Assembly: GCA_032718475.1 (NCBI GenBank)
Contig: JAUCBJ010003206.1
Span: forward strand, 1-39,254
Source: Nemertoderma westbladi
Lineage: Eukaryota > Xenacoelomorpha > Nemertodermatida > Nemertodermatidae
DNA length: 39,254 nucleotides
Direction: 5' to 3'
Shown: positions 1 to 9,646 of the stretch, piece by piece
Numbering within the stretch: position 1 is the first letter of the stretch
Layout: each line of letters opens with the position of its first letter
Made by a program: the position numbers and the translations under genes
The notes under the pieces: model-generated
Told to the model about the DNA's origin: nothing
The model's database searches: none
The model's input: the letters and a program-made list of their open reading frames with translations, nothing else

Positions 1-870
1 GCTGCACAATACTGCACACTAATCTGCCGATCTTCACTGATTTTAGTCACATATAAAAGGAACACAGACTGACTCATGTAGGGTCTATCAAATAACATTA
101 GATTCACTTCAAACCACTTTAACATAAGTCACAATCGTTTATCTGTAACCTTTCTCTCTTACCTTCGGTATATCAAGAATATTGGGTTTCGGGGTTATTT
201 CTCGTTATTCCAAATATAATAATTCATCAACCATATTATGAAGAACTGACAGTAAATAGCAGTATAACAATATAAAAGTATGCACAGTGTTACACTGTAT
301 GCAGTGTATGCAGTACTGCAGTATGCAGTGATTACGAAATTGCAGTTAAAGGATATATGTCCTTATAATTAAACCTACTAGTGTTGAGCTAAAAAGCAGA
401 AAGCACAAAACACTACAAAGCCGTTCTTTCGTGGCTTTGAAAAACTCGTGACTACTGCTCTATACGAGGATACCAACTACCCTTATTCCACGAAGCTCCC
501 GTTCAACACAGAGAAAGAGCAGTGAGATAGGAAAATTTCAGTTCAGTAGCTCTGTGATGGGTCAAAATCAAAGCTAACTCAAATTCTATTGGCAGATACA
601 GAAAGCTGCAACATGGCAATATCAGCCGTTAGCCGTCGTCATGGTAGCGACACTGTTTTCAAGAGTATCGAGCTTTTTACGTCATGAAATTGCAGATTAT
701 GTCCTCTAAAGTACAAATACAGTTCAAATACAGAAGAAATGACTTTTATGTCCTCTAAAACACCAGTACAGCAAGGACACGGCCTTTTTATGCCTGGCAA
801 ACCAACTACAGAGTACTTTAAGGGAAACTAACCGGTTAATGACGCAAAAGCTTTTACACTCTCTCTCTAT
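1..870. repeat. Dispersed repeat, copy A (terminal/3'-flank-like)
   Basis: This block is diverged but recognisably related to 16311-17040. Shared landmarks come in the same order: a CACACTAAT(C/T)TGCCGA word near 16-32, a TATA box, CTGAC-CA--TAGGG just after it, a 'CTATTGGCA' word around 580-595, AAAAAGGCC on the minus strand near 780, and 17 identical bases at 843-859 and 17016-17032. Both copies lie immediately 3' of a minus-strand ORF, although the two ORFs are unrelated. That fits the end (an LTR or long terminal segment) of one mobile family carrying different coding content. The outer end is beyond the window, so the type is not decided. Confidence 0.6.
52..58 (+). promoter_or_regulatory. 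TATA box in dispersed repeat copy A
   Basis: TATAAAA is followed by AGG and, about 17-30 bases on, by CTGACTCATGTAGGG. The other repeat copy keeps the same arrangement (TATATAA at 16387-16393). It points rightwards, toward the 3' ends of the minus-strand ORFs, so any transcript would start antisense to them. Conservation between copies is seen; promoter activity is inferred. Confidence 0.4.
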
Positions 871-1570
871 CCTCTCGCAAACTCTGGTTCGCCAACTCTG
901 TTTCTCTCGCCACCCGCTCTCTACGCTCGCTGTCTACTCTCGCTTCTCGCTCTCTATGTTTGTTCATCTCTCTCGTCTCTCGCTCCTTACGCTCGTTCTC
1001 CGCTCTCGTCTCTCGCTCAAGGCGTTCCTTCTCTACTCTTGCTTCTCGTTCCTTACGTTCCTTCTCTACTCTCGTTTCTCGCTCCTTACATTCCTCCTCT
1101 ACTCTCGTTTCTCGCTCCTTACGTTCCTCCTCTACTCTCGTTTCTCGCTCCTTGCATTCCTCTGCCTCTCTTCCTTCTTGTTCTCTACAATTTCTCGCCA
1201 CCCTCTCGGCCCTCTCTCTACACTCCCTCAACAACTCCCTCTCTTTCTCCAACAACGCAGTTCCCTCATCCAACTGCCTCTCTAACTCTTTCTGGTCTAG
1301 CGCCACCATGTCTAATTGACATGCCAGATCTATCTCTAACACCCTTCTTGCTTTTACGGAGGATGTAGCGGACTTATCGGTCGCGACGGACTCCCGTTGC
1401 CTCTCTGTCCTACTAACTTTCCCCCGCTTTCTGGGGTTCTCGCTAACCGACGAGACCAAATCCTCGGGGTTAACCTCGGATTCGTCCTCGTGCGGGTCTG
1501 CCCAACCCACTAACTTAATTCCCCTAGCATCCACTAAATACGGCCCTATGTACACTACTTGGGGCTCCAT
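854..1570 (-). CDS. Coiled-coil protein with 10-residue charged repeats
   Basis: The 238-residue product has a unique N-terminal third beginning MEPQVVYIGPYLVDARG. From about residue 115 it is almost entirely Glu/Arg/Lys. Residues ~150-225 are tandem decapeptides of the KERETRVEEE type, encoded by a 30-bp minisatellite (about 950-1170), and they would form a long charged helix or coiled coil. Its ATG overlaps the stop of the upstream ORF by one base (TAATG), which is known from coupled termination-reinitiation in some retroelements and RNA viruses. Its stop lies within the 17-base motif shared with the repeat at 16311-17040. I do not recognise the family. A gag-like or accessory protein of the element ending at 1-870 is an inference. 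No catalytic motif is visible. Confidence 0.5.
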   Translation of the reverse strand: MEPQVVYIGPYLVDARGIKLVGWADPHEDESEVNPEDLVSSVSENPRKRGKVSRTERQRESVATDKSATSSVKARRVLEIDLACQLDMVALDQKELERQLDEGTALLEKERELLRECRERAERVARNCREQEGREAEECKERETRVEEERKERETRVEEECKERETRVEKERKEREARVEKERLERETRAENERKERETREMNKHREREARVDSERRERVARETELANQSLREDRERV

Positions 1571-1872
1571 TATCCCGGACCGCCACAGTTCAAATAGTTC
1601 AGTGGCGACCCCCTCGCTCTCTCACTCGCTAGTTCTCCCTGCCCGAAACGAACTAGGTATCTGAAATGTTTGTTCGACTCATCTAGTCGCTGGCTCAACT
1701 TCCCCTGGTCTACCTTTGCTCCCTCTCTGGCCTCTTTGAGCTGTTTCTTTGTGGCGTTGTAGGCCCGTCGAAGCCAATTGCTGGTTCCGACGTCCTCGTC
1801 GCCGACATCTCCTCCTCCTCTCCTGGTTCGGCGTCGTACCGGCGGCCCCATGTCGCCGTTCCGGTGGGCCAT
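1570..1872 (-). CDS. Small basic ORF upstream of and overlapping the coiled-coil ORF
   Basis: This 100-residue ORF has an Arg/Gly-rich start and then a helical stretch, NWLRRAYNATKKQLKEA, with coiled-coil character up to the FRYLVRFGQGEL segment. Its TAA overlaps the ATG of the next ORF by one base, giving TAATG. The first ~55 codons overlap the 1710-2150 ORF in another frame, so the two may be one coding sequence joined by a frameshift or an indel. The region is CpG- and GC-rich compared with its AT-rich surroundings, which favours genuine coding. No family is recognised. The real start is uncertain because the ATG used here is inside the overlap. Confidence 0.4.
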   Translation of the reverse strand: MAHRNGDMGPPVRRRTRRGGGDVGDEDVGTSNWLRRAYNATKKQLKEAREGAKVDQGKLSQRLDESNKHFRYLVRFGQGELASERARGSPLNYLNCGGPG

Positions 1873-2150
1873 CCATCGCCCTTGGCCTGTGGCTTGCTGG
1901 CGACTTCGGCACTTCGACTGCCATCGTGCATGGACTCGTCCTCTCGTTGTAGTAGGCGGCCGCCCTCCGCTTGGGCTGCCGGATCGTCTCTCGTCGGCGA
2001 ATCCGGCATTGCGGGTCGATGCCGTCGCGTCGCGGCCTCGTGAATCGTTTCGTTGGTATCGTCCGGGGTCCGCGGGAGTGTCCTCTCTCCCTCTAGATCT
2101 CGGGGCTCTGTGCTCATCTTTAACTTTCTCTCTTGGTGGCTGGCAGTCAC
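1710..2150 (-). CDS. Hydrophilic, disordered ORF at the head of the GC-rich cluster
   Basis: The 146-residue product is strongly hydrophilic (MTASHQERKLKMSTEPRDLEGE... onward), rich in Glu, Arg, Pro and Thr, with no hydrophobic core, membrane segment or cysteine motif. A second in-frame ATG follows at residue 12. It overlaps the next ORF by 163 bp in a different frame, so the three ORFs of 854-2150 occupy all three minus-strand frames. This could be a decayed single reading frame with two shifts, or a compact multi-ORF retroelement reading gag-like products by recoding. I cannot choose between these from sequence alone. Confidence 0.35.
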   Translation of the reverse strand: MTASHQERKLKMSTEPRDLEGERTLPRTPDDTNETIHEAATRRHRPAMPDSPTRDDPAAQAEGGRLLQREDESMHDGSRSAEVASKPQAKGDGWPTGTATWGRRYDAEPGEEEEMSATRTSEPAIGFDGPTTPQRNSSKRPEREQR

Positions 2151-2646
2151 AGTTTACAGTGTTGGGAATTTCGTACTGTGACGGGATCAGGGGATCCCGA
2201 CCGGTTTATTACGTTACGCGTCACCGTGTAATTGGGAAAAAGATAGTTTGTCTTTGTCATTCCGATATTGTTATAGGTTAATCCAGATAGTGATATAGAA
2301 TATAATAGCACAGTTGATTGTAATTGAATGTTAATAGTAATATAAATGTTATACCGGTAGTGACGGTGACGGTACGAAATGTCACCAATCTGCACTAGAT
2401 GACTGAGTAAACTGAACTGACCGGTATTGGTATACAATATAATATTGTCCCTGTGTGTTGTCCCCGTTATTGGGTGTGATACGAGATTAGTCGTGATTAA
2501 TCTCGTATCCCCAATATTGCTGAAAAAGTGCCACTTCCCAACTTTATGGGGATAGTGAGGCGGAATTGAATCCACTCACAAATAAATATAGTATAGGGTC
2601 CAAAACTCTAAATAATTTTTATTTAGAAAAATTACAAAATTCATAA
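2151..2646. other. Non-coding spacer with a strong hairpin
   Basis: I see no supported gene. 2469-2515 forms a hairpin: a perfect 12-bp stem GATACGAGATTA/TAATCTCGTATC (2478-2489 with 2498-2509) around an 8-base loop, extended outward by TATTGGG/CCCAATA after a 3-base bulge. The rest is AT-rich with scattered ACCGGT words. Confidence 0.5.
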
Positions 2647-3515
2647 AAGTTATTTTTAAAACCCGTTTCTGAGGATTTCGTTTTTCAAAATCTACTTAGC
2701 CTATCAGCCTCAAAAATTACCGGTCTAGACCTAATACCTGCCCATTTTCTTAAGAATGGTGCTGAAGTACTTAAAGTGCCTATTACTTTTATTATTAATT
2801 ACTCTATTGTAGATAATGAAGTACCAGACGAACTGAAATTAGCTAAGGTTGTTCCTCTGTATAAAAAGAATAGTAAAGTAGAACCCTGTAATTACAGACC
2901 TGTTAGAGTTGTATCTAAAATTCTAGAACGTTCTGTTTTTCTACAGCTGGAGGCATATATTAGTAGGCTAAATCTGGTCTATGAACTTCAGTCCGGTTTT
3001 CGCAAATCATATTCTACAGACACCTGCCTTATTAACTTATCTAATACAATTAGATGTAATAACGCAAAGGGTTTATATACTGGTATGGTAAAGTTGGACC
3101 TACAAAAGGCTTTCGATACTGTAGATAATGAAATTCTGCTTGGTAAGTTAAGCCTGATGGGTGTAGGTTCTATAGACTGGTTCAAGTCCTACCTGTCAGA
3201 CAGAGGTCAAACAGTAGTCATTAGCAAATCGCAGTCTACTGTACAAGAGATTACCTGTGGTGTACCGCAAGGTAGTTAGTTATATTAGGTCCTCTGCTTT
3301 TTGTATGCTATGTAAATGATATGATAAGTAGTATATATCCCGATTTTAAACTCATTTTATATGCCGACGACAGTGCTCTTATTTTCTCTCATAAAGATCC
3401 TATCCATATTTCATAACATCTATCCATAACATCTAAGTTAAGTGCAGTTCTAGAATCCTGTAATGAGTGGTTGGTTGATAATAAGCTATCCATTCACTAC
3501 GGTAAGACTGAAAGA
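2647..3515 (+). pseudogene. Decayed non-LTR (LINE) reverse transcriptase fragment
   Basis: The open frame starts after a stop near 2646 and runs through 3279 (first convenient start GTG 2776). It reads as an RT fingers/palm domain: [18 protein letters not shown], then [49 protein letters not shown], the motif A region [14 protein letters not shown], and VPQGS. A stop/frameshift follows at ~3277; RT similarity resumes in other frames as LLFVCYVNDM near 3298 and YADDSALIF (motif C, YADD) near 3360. It ends at WLVDNKLSIHYGKTE around 3470-3510. The endonuclease and the C-terminus are absent. The family resembles the jockey/CR1-like RTs common in invertebrates and is distinct from the other LINE in this window. 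Confidence 0.85.
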
Positions 3516-3532
3516 ACAGTCCAGAATCTCCG

Positions 3533-3690
3533 GATAGATATTTTTAAAGAACACAAGGGAACACACAAGAACATATTAGAACACACTAGAAATACACTTC
3601 GAACATAGGCGACACAGCAGAAATTAAAATCAGCACCAAAAAATTGCACACTAGCACACTAATTTTCCGAGAATACAGAGGAAGCCTTAA
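3533..3690. repeat. Possible element end with ACAC-type subterminal repeats
   Basis: The stretch starts GGATAGATAT and continues as a run of GAACACA/AGAACATA-type short repeats (to about 3600). It then has GCACACTAATTTTCCGAGAAT (3640-3665), which resembles the words near 16-32 and 16350-16368. It truncates the LINE fragment on its left. The GGATAG start plus ACAC subterminal runs also recalls the TIR at 19017. No partner end or target duplication was found. Confidence 0.3.
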
Positions 3691-3949
3691 TAGGCCTAGT
3701 GTAGTAGAGTTGTTTACTACTCCATCCCATCATGCTTTGTGCTTTGGCATTACAACTGTTGGATTATTCTGGTAATAATTGGGATTGTATCGACAAATAC
3801 AATCAGGAAACGCCCTGAATGCGGTACGAACTAAAATACTGAACCAGCTGAAACCACCTGAAACCAGCAGTAAACCTCCTTGAAACCAGCTGTGAAAACC
3901 AATCATATTACTTTCTAGGGGAAGTTAGATCTCGGCATGTATCCAGGGG

Positions 3950-4260
3950 TGTACCTTAGATCCTAGACACGAACTTAGATCGGGCTCTATGTAGTTGTGA
4001 GACTTTGGGATCTTAGAAACGGTATTAGATTCTTGGTGTGATATTAATGATCGACCTTATATCCTAGATGCGAACTTAGATCCTGGGTGCGCCCTACATC
4101 CTAAATGCGAATTTAGATCCTAGATGCGATCTTAGATCCCGGGTGGACCTTAGATCCTAAATGCAAATTTAGATCATAAATGCGAATTTAGATCCTGGGT
4201 GCGATCTACTGTACAGGTGCGACCTTGATTGTTACACACGAACTTAGAAACTAAAAATTA
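3950..4260 (+). repeat. Tandem ~20-bp repeats in left foldback arm
   Basis: About a dozen degenerate units of the type TTAGATCCTAGATGCGAAC, varying between GATCCT, GATCCC and GATCAT and between GCGAACT and GCGAATT. The right arm (7520-7570, inverted) keeps only two or three of these units, so the left arm expanded after the TIRs formed. Confidence 0.75.
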
Positions 4261-5186
4261 AAATTAAATTTTAAATTTTAAATAAAAAAAAATTAATTAC
4301 TGTAGGCCTACCCTACCCTGTAATATGCCAATTATTTTTACAGTAGGAAACCTACAGTAGGCCTATGTACCGTCAGACAGTGTGCGGTGCCGGCAAACTG
4401 ATCTGTATGTAATGTACTGATGCAGTATGGGTACGAATGCAGGCGCAGGGTATGAACAGACAGAGCTGTACAGACAGATGCTATTCCTGTATTCCAGAGA
4501 TGCTAGACATAGTACAGATGCTAAGACTGGTTAATGTGTCACTATAAAACTGCTGTACTGTAGGCCTACCGTAATTGTTGTACTGTTGTAATGTAGCCAA
4601 ACTGCTGAACTGTACGTCGGATCAGACAGAGGTCGCACGCAGGATCTAAGTTTGTATCTATGGTCTCAGAATCTAAGTTCGTACAGTACCGCTTTCAAAT
4701 AACGTCGTATTGGTTCCTAATAGGATCCAATTAGGATCCAAGTCACTGATTCACTACTATTGGGGGTTAGGATTTAATTGGAAATGAAATTTAGCCCAAA
4801 TTCCAGACTTGGAGGCACTTAGGATTTGACTTGGATTTCATTAGGAATTTACTTGGAAATCGGCGCTTACTTTGATATCTGGAAGGTGGACTGACTCAGA
4901 CTATGCTTGTGCTGGTCCACTTATTCTCTATCCTGTCAATCATTATGTTGTATAGAATGGACTAGACTCAGCATAAAGTTTGCGTAGTGTTCAGTTCATT
5001 ACATTGAGGTATGGATATCGATGTCATAGGATGGAAGTGTCATATATAAATTTATATAATTAATTAGAGTGCGTTAAACTTAGTTAGAGACTACATTCAT
5101 CTATCAATAATATATCCGACATCCAATATACGTTTGTTTGGGGCCCTATCCAGTTGGTTATAATAAATTGCTAGATTAGTTCCTAA

Positions 5187-5878
5187 CAGGGGCGCAGCCA
5201 CGTTCCCAAAAGTGGGGGGGACGATAAAATAATTTTAGGTCCGGCATAACACCCCCCCCCCCCCCCCCCCCCCCAATAAAAATGGACTCCATCATAGCTC
5301 AACGCAAAATATGTAACATTCAACGCCCATTATACTGCCATATCTCAGATATTCTTTTTGAAAAAATTTGAATTTATTACAATTTAGTTTCCCTGCAACA
5401 ACGTCATCTTCCATTCGTTATCGTTACCAACGAACCCTCTATAAGATTAAAAGGTCGACTGAGATACCTATTTAAAGCGCTTGTAGGTAAGGATTGAAAG
5501 CGATGACGGGTTGATACAGTATCTCGACACGGGGAATTAACAAAAAAATTAATTATCAATACATTTGTTTCTAACGAAAACAATATAAGACGAAATTGTG
5601 GGGATATGAAAATACACCGTATATTATCAGACTTTGCAAAAACAGTTCATGGTGTTTGGAAATATGCGACAGGGTTGGGAAGGATTGAAATGTACATATG
5701 TATATGAGTTATTAGTTATACTGCAATACCCGATCAGAGTTTTTTACGATTATTTGAATTTTAAATTGTATATAGAAAGTGTAAAAAGTGCCGGGGATAT
5801 ATGATATGGTGTCCCCCCCTACCTGAAAAGTGGGAGGGACGTGTCCCCCCCGCCCCCCCCCCTATAGCTGCGCCACTG
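5187..5878. mobile_element. hAT-type MITE with 8-bp TSD
   Basis: The ends are CAGGGGCGCAGCCA at the left and TAGCTGCGCCACTG at the right (inverse CAGTGGCGCAGCTA), a typical hAT terminus. The element is flanked by identical GTTCCTAA at 5179-5186 and 5879-5886, the 8-bp duplication expected of hAT transposition. Next to each end is AAAAGTGGG(G/A)GGGAC or its inverse. The 692-bp interior has no transposase. It includes a 23-base C run at 5252-5274. The insertion lies inside the foldback element of 3823-7776 and is therefore younger. Confidence 0.9.
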
Positions 5879-7621
5879 GTTCCTAAGTAAATATACATTC
5901 CGTATCCTTTGTAGTTGTAAATCATGTATCTGTTTGAACTCAGTAGAAATAATGTGTAATGCGCCATTTTGTAAAGTTCACTGTCACAACATTGAATATA
6001 GAGTTTACGTTGTTATATTAAAGAAAAACAATTTTCTATTTTGGAACTTCCAGTTGGGGAAAATCCATTATAGGAAGATTACACTCCTCCTACTGTACCT
6101 TGTATTACCAGCCTCTGACGTAAATAATATTTAAAATATAAACTCTAATAGATGAAATCCACACACATCCGCACATAGTTAACGTCCGTCGGCCGGTGGG
6201 CTCTGGAATAATTTAAGATCGGATTGAACTTACAAATAAATGTAGGATCACAACACACACTGTATTTATTACTATTGAACATATTTTGAGTAATAAAGAT
6301 AAGTAACAATGTTTGTGTAATTATTAATAGAATAAATATTAGTTTATTTTCATTTATTAGTTTAATTAATAATTAGACAGGGGCTAAAACTGGGCGACTA
6401 AATAAATGTATGTTATCCACGGGAAATGTTCATTTCCTATAGGCCTACACATTGACATTCTGCTTACTATACAAACACTGCTTGCTGTAAGGGGAGTACA
6501 GGGGTAGATAATTGGGTGTTCAATTATTATTATAGTCTTAAAAATAAATATGGGCTATTAATTATTAGCAGCCCACTTACTGCCTAACACGCTGTATCTC
6601 ATTGTGTAGTTAAATATCCTTTCGGCCAATAATAAGTCATTGATTAGTCCCCAAGGAGGACTAGGGACTATAGCCCCCCACACCTTGCCCCCCACCCACC
6701 CCCCCCTCCCTTCCCGACATAGATAAACTGTAATATTGAAGATAAACTGTAATATTGAATGATATATTTTACTGAAACACACAAGTTTCGTATTTAAACA
6801 TAACTGCACCCACAAAGCACATTACACTCTCCAAGCAGATTCCGCAACATGTCACAATCCGTATCGCTACCACTACGAAAAATAAATGACATACATCCTA
6901 CAGGAATTTACAGACCCTTATGAGTTTAGTGGTTTGTAACAAACTTAACCTCTTGGTATAATGATATTAATATTAATTATAAATTATATTTATTATACCA
7001 TGGAAATGGTTAAATTGCCAGATCTAAAAAGTTCGCACAATAATTTAATTAATTAATAAATTATTAAAAGTTTGACGTCCGAATAAAATCAGATTGCGCC
7101 TTAGCAGCCCAACTACTTGTTGAGGCGCACTCAACGTGTTGGCGGGCCTATTTTACACAAGCGGCGTTACCTTTACCGTATGGTAGTTAATATGTCCAGA
7201 TGTTGAGTTACAGCCAGTAGTGTGTACTTTGCATATTTAACATTAGCCTATGGGGAGTATTGTTGTTGTAAGATAAGTCAGGGGAAGGGAAATACAACTC
7301 AACCACTAGACAAAGCGGCTCTCTTTACTACATTCAGCTATCCCAGGAGGTTGATTGACAGACACTTCTAAGCTTTGATATTTAGCCGCTCTAGGTAGAC
7401 TTACATTAGGCAAATTCCAAGTGATTTCCTAAAGGTTATTTATTTCCTATTAGGTTCCTATTAGGATCCTATTAGGATCCAATAGGACGTTATTTGAAAG
7501 CGTTACTGTATCTATGGTCTCAGGATCTAAGTTCGCATGTAGGATCTAAGTTCGCGTGTAGGATCTAAGGTACAGTAGCACCCCTGGTTTCCAGCCAAGA
7601 TCTAAGTTCCCCTAAAAACTA

Positions 7622-7757
7622 ATATTATTGGTTTTCACAGCTGGTTTCAGGTGGTTTACTGCTGGTTTCAGCTGGTTTCAGGTGGTTCCAGCTGGTTTCA
7701 GGTGGTTTCAGCTGGTTTCAGGTGGTTTCAGCTGGTTTGAGGTGGTTTCAGCTGGTT
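7622..7757 (+). repeat. 20-bp tandem repeat in right foldback arm
   Basis: Roughly six copies of CTGGTTTCAGGTGGTTTCAG with minor changes. The inverted left arm (3840-3890) holds only about two, so copy number differs between arms. Confidence 0.85.
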
Positions 7758-7785
7758 CAGTATTTTAGTTCGTACCCCTGAATGG

Positions 7786-9555
7786 GGGATTGTAATGGTG
7801 AGTTTAGTTTAGTTCCGTAGTTTACCGTCCGTAGTTTTGGAATTTTTCAACACCCTGATTCAAAAACTGTAAAATTTTGAATTTTGTCATGGTAGGTTCT
7901 GGAATAATATTATTCAATGATATTAAATATACGATATTACATTATTGGCGGAACTGCCTGTTAACGTATTCCATTGTGTAGTAACAACGGACTTATCTTA
8001 ATTTCTTTCTCCTACCGACCGTTCGAACCACAAGACTGATTTAAAGGCTTTTGACACCATCAAAACAATTAGTAGTAGGCGTTGGAGTGATTGGTTCTCT
8101 TATCATCTAAAAAGTATAGGTTACGAATAAAACGTTCGTGGGGCCATCGCGCAGCACAAGGCTCAGTTATCAGATACAGATTAAAATTGAGCGACTGTAT
8201 CACAAAATCAGGTTTTGAGAAATGTACCCACACCACCAATCAATCAAAGAAAGGGGGACAGTACGTGTTCACCCCTTTTAATCTCTCCCCCCCCCCCCCC
8301 CCACCCTTCCCACCCACCAGTAATTTATAACTATCGATGCCTTCAACGCAGTAGGCAGTGCAGTACTCGTCTTCATTATTATAAACGTCGTTGTGCTCGT
8401 CCTGTTTTGTATTTATACATATTTCCTAAACGCAGACTGACGGACGATCTTTATAACTACCGATGCCTTCAATAGGCGAAGCCAGGTATGGTTTATAGGA
8501 ATTTAATCTACGCAGTACTGGTCTTCATTATATGCCTCGTTGCGCTCGTCGCTCGTCCTGTTTTGCATTAAAATATTTTTCCTAAACAAAGACTGACGAT
8601 CTTTATACAGTTATAACTATGCGAAGTTTCGAAACTGTGCGAGTAACTGCTGATACATCTATGTGGAGATGTGTGATACAACGCCAACGCATCGTATGCC
8701 GATGTAGTAATATGGGTATTGAAATAATATTAAATCAATGTACACTCTTAAAGCTGCAGCGAAAATATGTAGCTAATTTCCTAGGTTACATATAAAATAA
8801 TAATATTATTTTTAAGAACATTAATTTTACTACTTTGCAAAAATTCAATTAAAAAATATCCAGACAAATATATTGCGGAATAAACTATTTCAGATATAAG
8901 CCTACAACAGTCATGAGTATTTATGTCATTATATCTTCTGTCACCTGAGATAGTAAGTAATACAACATTTATAGTATAGAGTCAATAGGAATTGAAATAC
9001 AGGCAGTGTGGTTAGAGTTATGTCTGTGTTGCTATAGCAATACTACTGGCTGCATATTACAGTACAATTCCCCTCTGCCCTGGTGCCAGCTAGCAGCTCT
9101 ACACCCCCGCAGAGACTATGTTGACCAATAATGGGAAGGACTAAATTTGTACTCAATAATTGTGCCGCTTTAATTACGTTTAGATCAATTAAAGACACAT
9201 TTATTAAAGCAAATCGATTGAACTAATTAAAAACTATAATGGAATGTTGTATGGGGATTACAGCTGTATAACTTTTAAGTATAATTATTTAAATCTTATA
9301 CTAGAAAATGATTAATATCATTTAAGGAGGCAGGTTGAAATTGATGTTGTTACCCTAATCAACTTAATAAAATAATTAACTGCTATTATCTTAGTTTCTC
9401 GAAGGCCACGCGAAAATTCAACTTGGAAAATTTCTAAACTTTGGCCAGACTATATGTGTACCAAGTTTGGTTAAATTTCATTAATATTTGGCTGAGTTAT
9501 TAACGTTTAAAATTGGACACGACAGAACAACAGACACAACGATTGAGTTAGTGGT
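7786..9555. other. Gene-free spacer with a two-copy repeat
   Basis: 8325-8600 contains two diverged copies (about 125-150 bp each) of a unit running from TTATAACTA(T/C)CGATGCCTTCAA through CGCAGTACT-GTCTTCATTAT and CTCGTCCTGTTTTG to CAGACTGACG. A 16-base C run sits at 8287-8302. The rest (8600-9555) is AT-rich with no supported gene. Confidence 0.6.
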
Positions 9556-9646
9556 ACCTGTATGCTAAGCTCGCTTACTTTCGTCGCTCGCCCCACAGGA
9601 CATTGTGTTGTGATCGCTTCTAACAAAGGCTGTTTTTTCCATTACT
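9556..9646. repeat. 91-bp direct repeat, left flank of LINE copy 1
   Basis: Identical over 91 bases to 12460-12550, from ACCTGTATGCTAAGCTCGC to GTTTTTTCCATTACT. The two copies bracket LINE copy 1 exactly, so it is most simply a very long target-site duplication made by target-primed reverse transcription. Confidence 0.85.

Larger units (their letters stand above)
3823..7776. mobile_element. Long-TIR foldback element, Mutator-like candidate
   Basis: The terminal inverted repeats start GGTACGAACTAAAATACTG at 3823, and the same sequence, inverted, ends at 7776. The left arm matches the right arm (about 7448-7776) in two blocks, 3823-3990 and about 4625-4745, separated by an expansion. Flanking CCTGAATGC (3814-3822) and CCTGAATGG (7777-7785) form a 9-bp target duplication with one mismatch. 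Long TIRs with a 9-bp duplication are typical of Mutator-like elements. No transposase ORF is visible inside, so it is non-autonomous. A hAT MITE has inserted at 5187. The remaining interior (5887-7447) is AT-rich and contains nothing I can identify. Confidence 0.65.

Noticed and set aside
839-1368. Ser/Leu-rich plus-strand ORFs
   Set aside because: Antisense shadows of the charged 10-residue repeats on the minus strand.
2147-2575. 142-codon minus-strand ORF
   Set aside because: Tyr/Ile/Asn-rich AT-driven translation covering the hairpin; no domain or conserved pattern.
8091-8475. Two plus-strand ORFs around the C tract
   Set aside because: Pro-rich peptides produced by the C run and the local two-copy repeat.
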